From positions 124,001 through 188,000 of the forward strand of contig NZ_FOVW01000004.1 in NCBI RefSeq assembly GCF_900115305.1: 64,000 nt of DNA, in the 5' to 3' direction. Shown in pieces: positions 10,050 through 18,040 of this stretch; position 1 is the first letter of the stretch; the number at the start of each line of letters is the position of its first letter. Both the position numbers and the translations under genes were made by a program. The stretch comes from Algoriphagus ornithinivorans. GTDB lineage: Bacteria > Bacteroidota > Bacteroidia > Cytophagales > Cyclobacteriaceae. The notes under the pieces are model-generated. The model worked only from the letters and a program-made list of their open reading frames with translations, ran no database searches and was not told where the DNA came from.

Positions 10050-10538
10050 TTAATTTGGAAAATATTTGTTTAACCAACTTTTCCCTGCAGAAATCCAGAT
10101 ATTTTCCAGGTCTTTCTTTGATTGGAGAACTGGGTTGATCACCGGTGTATCCTTGGTAATTGCCCCCTCCAATACTTTATTTTTTATACTTAACGCATGA
10201 GCAACCTCTATGGCTCCATCTTCTGACTTGAAGCTGACTTTTCCGCTATTTGTCAAATCCACCCGTAATTGCTGTTCCAGCTCTCTTAAAGTTCTCACCG
10301 AACTGTCGATGGAACATCCTGAAGCACCAGCAGCGGATTCATCCACTGCCAAGACCAGAATTTGATCATCCAGAATTTCATAAGAAGTGGGGAGAGGATT
10401 CCCGTGCGCATTCCAAGTTTCGCAAAAATGGCTTAGACGGGATTGAATCAACTTTATTTCTTCCGAAGAAAATTTTCTTTCTGACTGATAAAGCCATACT
10501 CTGCTATTCTCCGGTAGGGTATCAAATGGCACGTACAT
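10050..10538 (-). CDS. Conserved hypothetical protein, 162 residues
   Basis: A cytoplasmic-looking protein starting MYVPFDTLPENSRVWLYQSE, without signal peptide or membrane segment. Similar proteins in Bacteroidota are sometimes labelled as ABC transporter ATPases, but no Walker A or signature motif is visible, so that name should not be trusted. A conserved-looking SAAGASGCSIDSSVR stretch around residue 75 includes a cysteine. It precedes the PorE-like gene by 37 nt on the same strand and may be its operon partner. Confidence 0.7.
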   Translation of the reverse strand: MYVPFDTLPENSRVWLYQSERKFSSEEIKLIQSRLSHFCETWNAHGNPLPTSYEILDDQILVLAVDESAAGASGCSIDSSVRTLRELEQQLRVDLTNSGKVSFKSEDGAIEVAHALSIKNKVLEGAITKDTPVINPVLQSKKDLENIWISAGKSWLNKYFPN

Positions 10539-10553
10539 GTTTCGAAATTTTAG

Positions 10554-10592
10554 GTAAAGAAAAACCCTTTCTACCTAACGGCAAAAAGGGTC
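10554..10592 (-). terminator. Terminator after the CCG-domain Fe-S gene
   Basis: Read on the minus strand, ACCCTTT pairs with AAAGGGT (10585-10591 with 10564-10570) across a 14-nt loop, followed by a T-rich run. It separates the Fe-S operon (12782 to 10613) from the next gene on the same strand. Confidence 0.55.
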
Positions 10593-10612
10593 AAATTGAT
10601 TCAATCAATCAA

Positions 10613-11404
10613 TCAAATTCCCATATCCTTGGCGATCATCTCAGCCAAATCATAAACTTTGACTTCATTTTCCTTCTCTTTGTTTTTGACCCCATCGGTC
10701 ATCATAGTTAGGCAAAACGGACATCCTACTGCGATGGCATTGGCACCGGTGGCCAACGCTTCTTCAGTGCGTTCGATATTGATATCTTTTTTGCCCGGTT
10801 CTGGTTCCTTGAACATCTGAGCTCCACCCGCACCACAGCATAGACCTTTGGTACGGCATCGCTTCATCTCCACCAATTCCACGTCCAGCGCCTTGATGAC
10901 TTCTCTTGGAGCTTCATATACGTTATTGGCTCTTCCCAAATAGCAGGAGTCGTGAAAGGTGATTTTTTTGCCTTTGAATTCTCCCCCTCCCTGAAGGACT
11001 ACTTTTCCCTCATTGATCAGTTGCTGCAGGAATTGAGAATGGTGGATTACCTCATAGTTTCCGCCCAAAGCCGGATATTCGTTTTTGATGGTATTAAAGC
11101 AATGCGGGCATGCTGTAACCACCTTTTTCACCTCATAGCCATTCATTACCTGAATATTGGCTACGGCCTGCATTTGAAATAAAAACTCATTTCCAGCTCT
11201 ACGCGCAGGATCTCCGGTACAGGCTTCTTCCGGGCCTAATACCGCGAAAGAAACACCTACTTTATTTAATATTTTGACGAAAGCCTGAGTCACTGCCTTG
11301 TAGCGATCATCAAATGATCCAGCGCAGCCTACCCAAAAAAGTATTTCTGGACTTTCTCCTTTGCCGACCATTTCGGCCATGGTTGGTACTTGATATGTAG
11401 ACAT
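10613..11404 (-). CDS. (Fe-S)-binding protein with CCG domains (HdrB/HdrD C-terminal-like)
   Basis: 263 residues with two cysteine-rich CCG-type modules. The first has VGCAGSFDDR and TACPHCFNTIKNEYP; the second has HDSCYLGRANNVYE, KGLCCGAGGAQM and GCPFCLTMM. Such modules bind a non-cubane Fe-S cluster in heterodisulfide-reductase-like and glycolate-oxidase-like complexes. It is 43 nt downstream of a membrane 4Fe-4S protein on the same strand, and together they resemble a split HdrDE unit passing electrons to or from menaquinone. The physiological donor is not evident. Confidence 0.88.
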   Translation of the reverse strand: MSTYQVPTMAEMVGKGESPEILFWVGCAGSFDDRYKAVTQAFVKILNKVGVSFAVLGPEEACTGDPARRAGNEFLFQMQAVANIQVMNGYEVKKVVTACPHCFNTIKNEYPALGGNYEVIHHSQFLQQLINEGKVVLQGGGEFKGKKITFHDSCYLGRANNVYEAPREVIKALDVELVEMKRCRTKGLCCGAGGAQMFKEPEPGKKDINIERTEEALATGANAIAVGCPFCLTMMTDGVKNKEKENEVKVYDLAEMIAKDMGI

Positions 11405-11447
11405 TTTTAAGACTTTTAGATTTTAGAGTATAGAAGCAAGACCTGAA

Positions 11448-12782
11448 TTACTTGACTTGTTCTTCTTTGACTGAATCAGCCCAGTTGAATCTATCCTGTG
11501 GGCTGAATTTCCAAGGTGAAAAGCTGGTTTCCATATTTTGAAACATCGCGTTCCATTGGGCAGGTGTGCCTGATTCTTCCATGGCCACATACCTTCTCAT
11601 CTGGAGAATAATGGATAGCGGGTCTATATTGACAGGACAGGCTTCCACACAGGCGTTGCAGGAGGTACAGGCATTGAGCTCTTCTTTGGTGATATAATCC
11701 CCCAACAAGGATTTTCCATCCTCGAGACCTGGTCCGCCCGCGTCTATGCTTTTACCTACTTCTTCTGCACGATCACGCACATCCATCATGATTTTTCTCG
11801 GGGATAGTTTTTTGCCAGTTAGGTTGGCAGGACACTCTGCTGTACACCTACCGCACTCCGTACAGGAATAGGCATTCAATACATTCACCCAAGTCAAGTC
11901 ATTGACATCTTTGGCTCCAAATCTCCCAATTTCGGCAGGAGGATCAGCTGGTGTTTCCGAAGGGATTCCCAACATCATATTGACTTCATTGGTCACCTCT
12001 GGCATATTGGGCATCTCTCCTTTTGGCTTCAAATTGGAATACCAAGTATTTGGGAATGCAAGGAAAATGTGGAGGTGCTTGGAATAGGTGACATAAATGG
12101 CGAATGCAAGAATTCCAGCAATGTGGAACCACCATGCGAAGCGCTCAATCACAACCAAGCTTCCAGTGGACATGCCTTCAAAAATTGGCTGGATCAAACT
12201 GCTGAAAAACAGGGTGCCCAAAATGGTATAATGCTCATCTCCACGATTGGCTAGAATTTGATCGGTAGCATTCATGGTGAGAATGGCACACATCAGGACA
12301 ATCTCAATAACCAAAATCAAATTGGCGTCCAAGCTCGGCCAACCTTTCATTTCGGGCTTGTTGAAGCGGGGTACTTTGCTGACATTTCTTCTCCAGAGAA
12401 AAGCGACGCAAGAGATCAAGACTGCAACGGCGAGGAATTCAAAGATATTCATGGCAACTGTATAGACAGAGCCTAATGCCGGTGCAAAGAGTCGGTGAGT
12501 TCCAAGGATTCCGTCCAGAACAAATTCCAGCACTTCCAAATTGATGACAATGAATCCCACATAAATTAATAGGTGGAGGAAAGCGGGAATCAGACGTTTG
12601 AACATTTTCTGTTGTCCAAAAGCTACCAAAAGCATGGTCTTCCAGCGAGTGTCGGTTTGATCATTTCGGGTTTCGGCCTTCCCCAAAAGGATGTTTCTTT
12701 TCAGAAATTTGATCCTTTTGGCTAAAATGAAGCCTGCTACTCCTAAAATGACCAAAAAAGCGATTTGAGGTAAAAAGCTCAT
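11448..12782 (-). CDS. Membrane 4Fe-4S dicluster protein (HdrE/NarI-like and HdrC-like fusion)
   Basis: 444 residues. The N-terminal 245 or so carry several membrane helices similar to the nitrate reductase gamma / HdrE cytochrome b type. The C-terminal part holds two [4Fe-4S] motifs, CTECGRCTAECPAN (about residue 307) and CTSCNACVEACPVN (about 361). It probably links the quinone pool to the CCG-domain protein encoded just downstream. The pair is common in aerobic Bacteroidota, but its role is uncertain. Confidence 0.88.
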   Translation of the reverse strand: MSFLPQIAFLVILGVAGFILAKRIKFLKRNILLGKAETRNDQTDTRWKTMLLVAFGQQKMFKRLIPAFLHLLIYVGFIVINLEVLEFVLDGILGTHRLFAPALGSVYTVAMNIFEFLAVAVLISCVAFLWRRNVSKVPRFNKPEMKGWPSLDANLILVIEIVLMCAILTMNATDQILANRGDEHYTILGTLFFSSLIQPIFEGMSTGSLVVIERFAWWFHIAGILAFAIYVTYSKHLHIFLAFPNTWYSNLKPKGEMPNMPEVTNEVNMMLGIPSETPADPPAEIGRFGAKDVNDLTWVNVLNAYSCTECGRCTAECPANLTGKKLSPRKIMMDVRDRAEEVGKSIDAGGPGLEDGKSLLGDYITKEELNACTSCNACVEACPVNIDPLSIILQMRRYVAMEESGTPAQWNAMFQNMETSFSPWKFSPQDRFNWADSVKEEQVK

Positions 12783-12838
12783 ATTGATGAGATTAGCGTT
12801 TTGTTTGGGTTTACTTGAATAATTTTTTTTTCAAATGA

Positions 12839-12869
12839 TTTGTATCGAAAAGTCAAATACCTACCTTTG
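12839..12869 (+). promoter_or_regulatory. Bacteroidota-type promoter for tRNA-Phe
   Basis: TTTG at 12839-12842 and TACCTTTG at 12862-12869, exactly 19 nt apart, and 16 nt before the mature tRNA 5' end. This is a textbook -33/-7 pair for the phylum. Confidence 0.75.
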
Positions 12870-12885
12870 CATCACTTTACAAAAC

Positions 12886-12961
12886 GGTGATGTAGCTCAG
12901 TTGGTAGAGCATCGGACTGAAAATCCGTGAGTCGGTGGTTCGAGTCCACTCATCACCACCA
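12886..12961 (+). tRNA. tRNA-Phe (anticodon GAA), CCA encoded
   Basis: Full cloverleaf: the 7-bp acceptor GGTGATG pairs with CATCACC, the D arm is GCTC/GAGC, the anticodon loop is CTGAAAA with anticodon GAA, and the T arm is GGTGG with loop TTCGAGT. The discriminator base A at 12958 is followed by an encoded CCA. A terminator follows immediately. Confidence 0.97.
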
Positions 12962-12990
12962 TCCCGGCCCATGTGGTCGGGATTTTTTTT
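12961..12990 (+). terminator. Terminator after tRNA-Phe
   Basis: ATCCCGGCC pairs with GGTCGGGAT (one G-T wobble) around a CATGT loop and is followed by eight T. It starts at the last base of the encoded CCA end. Confidence 0.85.
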
Positions 12991-13241
12991 GCCCTTTTGG
13001 ATCTTATTCCGCTCTCTTTTTTTGACAATTTCATTTATGCAAAGTAAGAAATAGTCTGCATGCATACTATTTTTTGAAATAATTTAAAATAAATCTAAAA
13101 TCTTTTCGGCGCTTTACCATAGCATAACGAACTGAAAAGGAAACTGTTAATAATGATTCGGGTTTCCTGTTTTTTCGGATTGTTTCCAAATTTTTTTCAA
13201 AAAAGTGTAACATTCGGAATCCATCTGCATCATCTACCTGA

Positions 13242-13733
13242 ATGAATTCATTTTTTGAAGGACATATCTGGCCTATGAAAAGCGCATTATACCGCTTGGT
13301 TTTCCTTTGGGTAAAGGATAAATCCTTGGCAGAGGACCTTCTTCAAAATGTTTTCGAGCGTTCTTTTCTAAGGCAAAACGAATTGGCAAATCATCCTAAT
13401 CTCAAAGGCTGGCTGGTGAAGAGCTTGAAAAATGAGGCTTTGATGCATTTCAGAAAATCAGCTAAGCTGGATGCTTTAGAGGATGAGGCGGAATTGATTT
13501 TCCAAGAAAGTGAAGAGGAGGAAATAGACCAACGAGTCCCAAAGATTTTCTCCCTGATGAAAAATCTGACGACCAAGCAGCAGGAAGTTTTCCAGCTGAG
13601 AGAAGTGGAAGGTTTGAGCTATGATGAAATCGCCGAATATCTAGAAATTTCCATAGAACAAGTCAAAGTGAACTTACATCGAGCCAGGAAGAGTATTCGG
13701 GAACAATTAACCAAACAGGCATCAATCAAATGA
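13242..13733 (+). CDS. ECF-type RNA polymerase sigma factor
   Basis: 163 residues. Region 2 is visible around residues 10-75 (LAEDLLQNVFERSFL). Region 4 is at about 105-160 (LREVEGLSYDEIAEYLEISI), ending in HRARKSIREQL, the helix-turn-helix that reads the -35 element. The next frame begins inside its stop codon (ATGA overlap), a usual arrangement for a sigma factor with its membrane regulator. The 280-nt gap upstream of it holds only the tRNA terminator and unassigned AT-rich sequence. Confidence 0.92.
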   Translation: MNSFFEGHIWPMKSALYRLVFLWVKDKSLAEDLLQNVFERSFLRQNELANHPNLKGWLVKSLKNEALMHFRKSAKLDALEDEAELIFQESEEEEIDQRVPKIFSLMKNLTTKQQEVFQLREVEGLSYDEIAEYLEISIEQVKVNLHRARKSIREQLTKQASIK

Positions 13734-14149
13734 ACGAGCGAATAAAAGAGCTTCTGGATAAATACTGGGAAGCTTCGAGCAGTGTGGAAGAAGAAGCAGA
13801 ACTCAAACTCCTATTGAGTAGAGTGGAAGGTTTTGAGTCTGAAAAGCAGTTGTTTGGGCTTCTGGATGAAATGAAGCAAGAGGAACCTGTCCGAGTGAAA
13901 ATTCCAAAAAGGGTTAAGGTGATAAACCTGGCCTGGTTGAATTGGGCGGCATCTGTCACAATTCTGCTGGGATCTTATGTAGGCTGGAGAGCTTACGAAA
14001 GACAGCAGGAGGAGCAGGCTTATCGGGAAGTGGTGGCAGCACTCACTTTAATTCAGCAGAATTTATCCAAGGGTCAGGAGAAAATGTCAAAAATGAATGA
14101 TTTAAAGTATTTGTCCGCACCGGAAGATTTATTTAAAACAGAAGAATAA
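13730..14149 (+). CDS. Putative anti-sigma-like membrane protein
   Basis: 139 residues with a cytoplasmic helical N-terminus of about 65 residues and one membrane helix at about 66-85 (WLNWAASVTILLGSYVGW). A periplasmic helical tail follows. The position (4-nt overlap with the sigma gene) and topology suggest an anti-sigma factor, although the zinc-binding HxxxCxxC motif is absent. The assignment is from context. Confidence 0.65.
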   Translation: MNERIKELLDKYWEASSSVEEEAELKLLLSRVEGFESEKQLFGLLDEMKQEEPVRVKIPKRVKVINLAWLNWAASVTILLGSYVGWRAYERQQEEQAYREVVAALTLIQQNLSKGQEKMSKMNDLKYLSAPEDLFKTEE

Positions 14150-14155
14150 TAAATT

Positions 14156-14689
14156 ATGAAAAAGCTACTACTCATTCCTTTTCTTCTCATGTGCTTTGTA
14201 TTTAAGGTGCAGGCTCAGGAAGATGCGATTCAGCGGTTTTTCGCAAAATATATGGATGATGATCGGTTCAGCCGAGTTTATATATCTCCTAAAATGATGC
14301 AGATGGCCGGAGGTTTTTTGAAAAGCAATGCAGCTGAAAAAGACTCCAAGGAGCTAGGTATACTGCTTCAAAAAATCAAGGGTATCAGAATTCTTTCTTC
14401 GGATGAAGTAGATGGAAAATCTTACTACAAGGAAGCGATGGGCACATTGACCAGGAATAAGTATGAAGAGCTGATGGATGTACAGGAAAAGGGTTCCAGT
14501 CTGAAATTTATGATACGGGAAGAAGGAGGTTTGATCCGGGAGCTCTTGATGATTTCAGGAGAGGGGAAGGAATTTTCTATGATTTCCTTGCTGGGAAGCT
14601 TCACTTATGAAGATCTGAATATGTTGGCTGATAAAACCAATCTCCCCGGCATGGACCAGTACGGAAAAGGACCGAAAGGAAAAAAGTAA
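14156..14689 (+). CDS. DUF4252 domain-containing secreted protein (copy 1)
   Basis: 177 residues with a signal peptide ending VQAQ. The body has DUF4252 features: an FFAKYMDDDRFSRVYIS-like start, then a two-part repeat around short alpha-beta units, ending in a lysine-rich tail. These proteins commonly follow ECF sigma operons in Bacteroidota, and their function is unknown. A second DUF4252 gene follows at 14974. Confidence 0.85.
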   Translation: MKKLLLIPFLLMCFVFKVQAQEDAIQRFFAKYMDDDRFSRVYISPKMMQMAGGFLKSNAAEKDSKELGILLQKIKGIRILSSDEVDGKSYYKEAMGTLTRNKYEELMDVQEKGSSLKFMIREEGGLIRELLMISGEGKEFSMISLLGSFTYEDLNMLADKTNLPGMDQYGKGPKGKK

Positions 14690-14759
14690 TGAGGATTAAC
14701 CGCAATTTTCTTAATGACTTTAATAAATAATATGGATATCCGCTTTCTTACCAGTTTTG

Positions 14760-14910
14760 ACAAAAATATGGCTTATTGTCTGCTGAAAGGATCAAAATCC
14801 GGAACCTTCGCCGGCCAGCCGTGGCTGGGTCTTCCCTGTCTGCCGGTAGGCAGAGGTCATCGGTCGCCTGTACTGAGCGAAGTCGAAGTATCCAACCTGT
14901 CAATTAAAGA
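14760..14910. repeat. Interspersed palindromic repeat between the DUF4252 genes
   Basis: The stretch contains several short inverted parts (GCCGGCCAGCCGTGGCTGG, CTGCCGGTAGGCAG) and the motif CTGAGCGAAGTCGAAGTATC, a type of intergenic repeat met in many Bacteroidota genomes. The frame through it (14714-14953) is probably not a gene. The repeat splits an otherwise tight operon. Confidence 0.5.
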
Positions 14911-14973
14911 AAATAAGGCAACTGGCATGATTGCGGATAATCAGAATAAATAATTAAACTAAACCTACATAAA

Positions 14974-15453
14974 ATGAAAAAGCTGTTTTTAGTAATTGCC
15001 TTGGCGGGATTCGCCTTGGCTGCAAATGCTCAAAGTAAAAGTGTCGCTGCCTTGAAAGAAAAATACAAGGGACATGAAGACTTCTTTAATATGGAGTTGG
15101 GTGGAAACTTCCTGAATTTTGCGGAGGGTTTCAAAATTGATATTGACGAAGATGATATGGCTACTGTCGCCAAATCCATTGAGAAGCTAAATTTTTTCAA
15201 GCTACCTGAGCAATCGGATCGGAGTGGAGTTGAATTCAAAGCGCTCAAAAAAGGATTAGAGAAAGAACGTTATGAATTATTGATGGAGATGGCCGATAAA
15301 GGTGAAATCGTGGTGTATTCCAAAGGAGGAAAAACCATTTCCGATTTGGTAGTGATGGTAGGGGGAGATGAAGGCGACTTGATGGTCGTCGAACTTAAAG
15401 GTTCCTTTGCCCAAGAACTGGTGGCCGAGGCGATGAAGCAGGGGAGGAAGTAA
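14974..15453 (+). CDS. DUF4252 domain-containing secreted protein (copy 2)
   Basis: 159 residues with a clear signal peptide (ALAANAQ cleavage region). The mature part resembles the preceding DUF4252 protein in length and layout. It is the last gene of the sigma-factor operon, separated from copy 1 by a repeat element. Its function is unknown. Confidence 0.85.
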   Translation: MKKLFLVIALAGFALAANAQSKSVAALKEKYKGHEDFFNMELGGNFLNFAEGFKIDIDEDDMATVAKSIEKLNFFKLPEQSDRSGVEFKALKKGLEKERYELLMEMADKGEIVVYSKGGKTISDLVVMVGGDEGDLMVVELKGSFAQELVAEAMKQGRK

Positions 15454-15611
15454 TTAAAATATTTTTAAAGGAAAGGGGCTATTGACTGGAAGTAGATGTT
15501 TTGGGTTAATTTTTTTCTCCTTTCTTTGACTTAATTGTTTGGTCATAGACTTCTAAACTTCTACCCGAATTGCTTCTCCATAAGTAGTAGTTTTCAAAAA
15601 AAATATAAGTA

Positions 15612-15944
15612 TTAAACTAGTTTAATTTGATTTCTCCCTTCTTTCATCTTATCCAAGGTAACATTTAAGATTGTTGTCTCAAACTTTATTTCTTCTATGT
15701 TTTGATTAAGGCTGATTTGGCGGGGGGGGGGGTTAGTTAAATAGATTCTTTCTTTTTCGAGAATTTCAAGTAAATCAACATTATAAATTTCTTTAATTTT
15801 AACCAATTGGAAGATATTTGGAATCGTTTTACCACTTTCCATATTGGATAAAGTTTTTTGAGAGATTCCAATTAGGTCTGCAACTTCCTGTTGTGACATT
15901 TTTTTTTCTTCACGAATTTTCTTCAAATGACTTCCTAAACACAT
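15612..15944 (-). CDS. XRE-type helix-turn-helix regulator with an 11-C tract
   Basis: 110 residues. The XRE DNA-binding domain fills about residues 5-60 (KKMSQQEVADLIGISQKTLS). Codons 71-75 contain eleven consecutive C (plus-strand G run 15722-15732, encoding N-PPP-R). Adding one C gives a stop four codons beyond the tract and removing one C gives a stop eight codons beyond it, so slippage would remove the last 30-odd residues while keeping the HTH. It is divergent from the VKOR-thioredoxin gene, and the palindrome AGTAA-N4-TTACT lies between them. It is the likely regulator of the peptide island. Confidence 0.85.
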   Translation of the reverse strand: MCLGSHLKKIREEKKMSQQEVADLIGISQKTLSNMESGKTIPNIFQLVKIKEIYNVDLLEILEKERIYLTNPPPRQISLNQNIEEIKFETTILNVTLDKMKEGRNQIKLV

Positions 15945-15956
15945 AAAAGATTAATA

Positions 15957-15970
15957 AGTAAAAAGTTACT
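15957..15970. promoter_or_regulatory. Operator palindrome, copy a
   Basis: AGTAAAAAGTTACT, of the form AGTAA-N4-TTACT, in the divergent region between the XRE gene and the VKOR-thioredoxin gene. The following ATTAGAAATATCTTACTAGG is shared almost exactly with copies b and e. It is a probable binding site for the XRE regulator. Confidence 0.7.
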
Positions 15971-16071
15971 GAAAATTAGAAATATCTTACTAGGAGTATA
16001 CCTAAGAATGTCTCAAATTAGTACTCAACAATTAAAATCAAAAAGAAATTTAGATTTTTTAGTTTTTGCTT

Positions 16072-17631
16072 ATGGAATATAGTCTGATTTGCCTCAAAAA
16101 TTTATTTGAATTAGTTAATCTACCTTTTACTAGAGGATATTTAAAGGAAAAATTGCTCACTCATCCTGAGCCGGATTCCTTACTGGCTATATCCGATACT
16201 TTGGCCGAATACAAAGTAGAAAGCCTTGCTCTCCAAATGGGAGAAGATAATTTGGATCAACTTCCCCTGCCCTGTGTGGTTCAGGTCAACAAAAATCCGT
16301 ATCCTTATTTCACTTGCTTGACTCAAGTCACTGAAGATTGGGTGGAATATTTGGACGAAAAAGGAAAACTGATCAAGCAAGCCCGAAAAGAATTTGTGAC
16401 CCTATGGACTGGGATAACTCTGGTGGTAGAAAAAGGAGAGCATTCCGGAGAGCCTGGATATTCCCAGCGAAGGAAGGAGCAGATGATCTATCAATTCCTT
16501 CTTTATTTCCTTGGTGCAGTCGGACTAGCTTGTATCCTTGGATGGGATAATAGCACTTCATATTCACTTGAAGCGATAGCACTTTTCATAATAAAGCTAA
16601 CAGGACTGGGTATATCGGCCATTTTGCTCTGGTCGGAGGTGGATAAGAAAAATGCGGCGATTACTCAATTTTGCGGTGGAGGAGAAAAAACAGATTGCAA
16701 TTCAGTTATTGACTCCTTTTCTATTGCAGGATTAATCAGTTTGGGGAATTTGGCCTTTGGCTATTTTTTAGCCGGGACGATGCTGCTCCTTTTCAGTTCA
16801 TTTTCTGATTCCGCTCAAGCGTTGTTGGGTTTGCTCAGTTATTCCAGTTTGGCGATTATCCCATTTTCGCTGTACTATCAGGGCGTCAAGCTAAAAAAAT
16901 GGTGCCGCCTATGCCTCTGGATTTCAGGGATTTTAGTAGTGGAATTGGCAGTCAGTCAATTTCTATTACCTGACTTTGCCTGGCCTGCACTCAGAGAATT
17001 GGGACTGTTTTCATTCGTTTTCTTGGCTTCTGTCCTAGCTTGGATCAGCTTAAAGCCATATTTGATGGCTCAAAAAGAACTATATACTACCAAAAGCAAG
17101 TTGGCCAAGGTTCTATCCAACAAAGAACTTTTCGATCATTTCTTGAGCAAGTCCAGACAGATCACTTCCAACCCCGAGGGATTAGGGATATTACTAAATG
17201 GGGCAAATCCGAAATACCATATCTTAAAAATCTGCAATCCCTACTGTGGTCCCTGTGCCCGTACGCATCCGCTTTTGGAGCAGCTTTATGAAGCCGGGAA
17301 TATTGATTTGCAGATCGTTTTTGTACCCGGAGGAGCAGATGAGATAAGACTAAAGACTATCCGGCATCTTTTGGGTATTGCTTCTCAAGGAGATTTAGAA
17401 AAAACCCGCAAAGCCTTGGATGAGTGGTATAGTCAAGAAAAGAAAGAGTATGAAGCCTTTGCAACAAACTATCCACTAAACGGAGAACTGGCAAGGCAGG
17501 AATCTAACCTCAAAGCCATGCAGGACTGGGCAGAGCAAGAGCAGATTACCCATACGCCTACGATTTTCATCAATGGCTATGAATTGCCTTCCACCTATGC
17601 GGTGGAGGATTTGAAATATGTCTTAAACTAA
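16072..17631 (+). CDS. VKOR-thioredoxin fusion with a degenerate C39-like N-terminal domain
   Basis: 519 residues from the ATG at 16072 (a TTG two codons earlier is the alternative). Residues 1-125 follow the C39 peptidase pattern (QLPLPCVVQV, then a LWTGITLVVE end) but lack the catalytic Cys and His. Next come membrane helices of a vitamin K epoxide reductase-type domain with loop cysteines C201 and C209 and the active-site C278-R-L-C281. The C-terminal thioredoxin-fold domain has C392-G-P-C395 and a cis-proline HTPTIFING. Such fusions make disulfides using quinone. Next to six-cysteine secreted peptides, it is the obvious candidate to oxidise them, with the dead C39 domain perhaps holding the leader. 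Confidence 0.88.
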   Translation: MEYSLICLKNLFELVNLPFTRGYLKEKLLTHPEPDSLLAISDTLAEYKVESLALQMGEDNLDQLPLPCVVQVNKNPYPYFTCLTQVTEDWVEYLDEKGKLIKQARKEFVTLWTGITLVVEKGEHSGEPGYSQRRKEQMIYQFLLYFLGAVGLACILGWDNSTSYSLEAIALFIIKLTGLGISAILLWSEVDKKNAAITQFCGGGEKTDCNSVIDSFSIAGLISLGNLAFGYFLAGTMLLLFSSFSDSAQALLGLLSYSSLAIIPFSLYYQGVKLKKWCRLCLWISGILVVELAVSQFLLPDFAWPALRELGLFSFVFLASVLAWISLKPYLMAQKELYTTKSKLAKVLSNKELFDHFLSKSRQITSNPEGLGILLNGANPKYHILKICNPYCGPCARTHPLLEQLYEAGNIDLQIVFVPGGADEIRLKTIRHLLGIASQGDLEKTRKALDEWYSQEKKEYEAFATNYPLNGELARQESNLKAMQDWAEQEQITHTPTIFINGYELPSTYAVEDLKYVLN

Positions 17632-17759
17632 AATAAGCTGCTGATGCAGAAAAAAAATATTCAATCGCGATGAATAGTCACAGTCTTCGGTGACTCTAAA
17701 TGTCGGAGGATTAGCTCATTTAGTCAAAATTATTCAATAACCATTTAAATTGTAAAATC

Positions 17760-17978
17760 ATGAAAAAGTTAAGTTTAGAAATGCTCCGGCTTAGCACCAA
17801 TGAGGTTTTGGAAAGAAGTCAGATGAAGAAAATTACTGGTGGGTATGGGAACTGTACTTATATGGCTTGTCACTGCACTGATGGAGGCGCGGGTTCATGG
17901 ACCGGTTATTACTGCTCAGGAACTGAAGTAACAAACGCTACTAGAAGGTATTGTGCAAGCAGTGGAGTATGTAATTAA
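17760..17978 (+). CDS. Peptide precursor 1, GG leader, six-Cys core
   Basis: 72 residues. The leader MKKLSLEMLRLSTNEVLERS then QMKKITGG ends in a Gly-Gly processing site. The core of about 44 residues has six Cys, beginning C-x4-C-x-C, then a GSWTGYY motif, and ending C-x5-C. The leader is almost the same as in precursors 2, 3 and 5 while the core is unrelated to them. It resembles that of the broken precursor 4. Expected fate: cleavage after GG by the C39 transporter and three disulfides. It is followed by a strong terminator and then a DUF4221 gene. Confidence 0.88.
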   Translation: MKKLSLEMLRLSTNEVLERSQMKKITGGYGNCTYMACHCTDGGAGSWTGYYCSGTEVTNATRRYCASSGVCN

Positions 17979-17991
17979 AAGATGGTTCGTT

Positions 17992-18036
17992 AATTGATTG
18001 ACCATGCCTTCACAAGGCAAGGTCAATCAATTTTTA
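17992..18036 (+). terminator. Terminator between precursor 1 and its DUF4221 partner
   Basis: AATTGATTGACC pairs with GGTCAATCAATT, with an inner GCCTT/AAGGC stem, followed by a short T run. The next gene starts 5 nt later, so it would be expressed only by read-through or from a cryptic promoter. Confidence 0.85.
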
Positions 18037-18040
18037 AAAA

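Noticed and set aside
14714..14953. Open frame of 79 residues between the DUF4252 genes
   Set aside because: Most of it is an interspersed palindromic repeat, and the composition is not protein-like.
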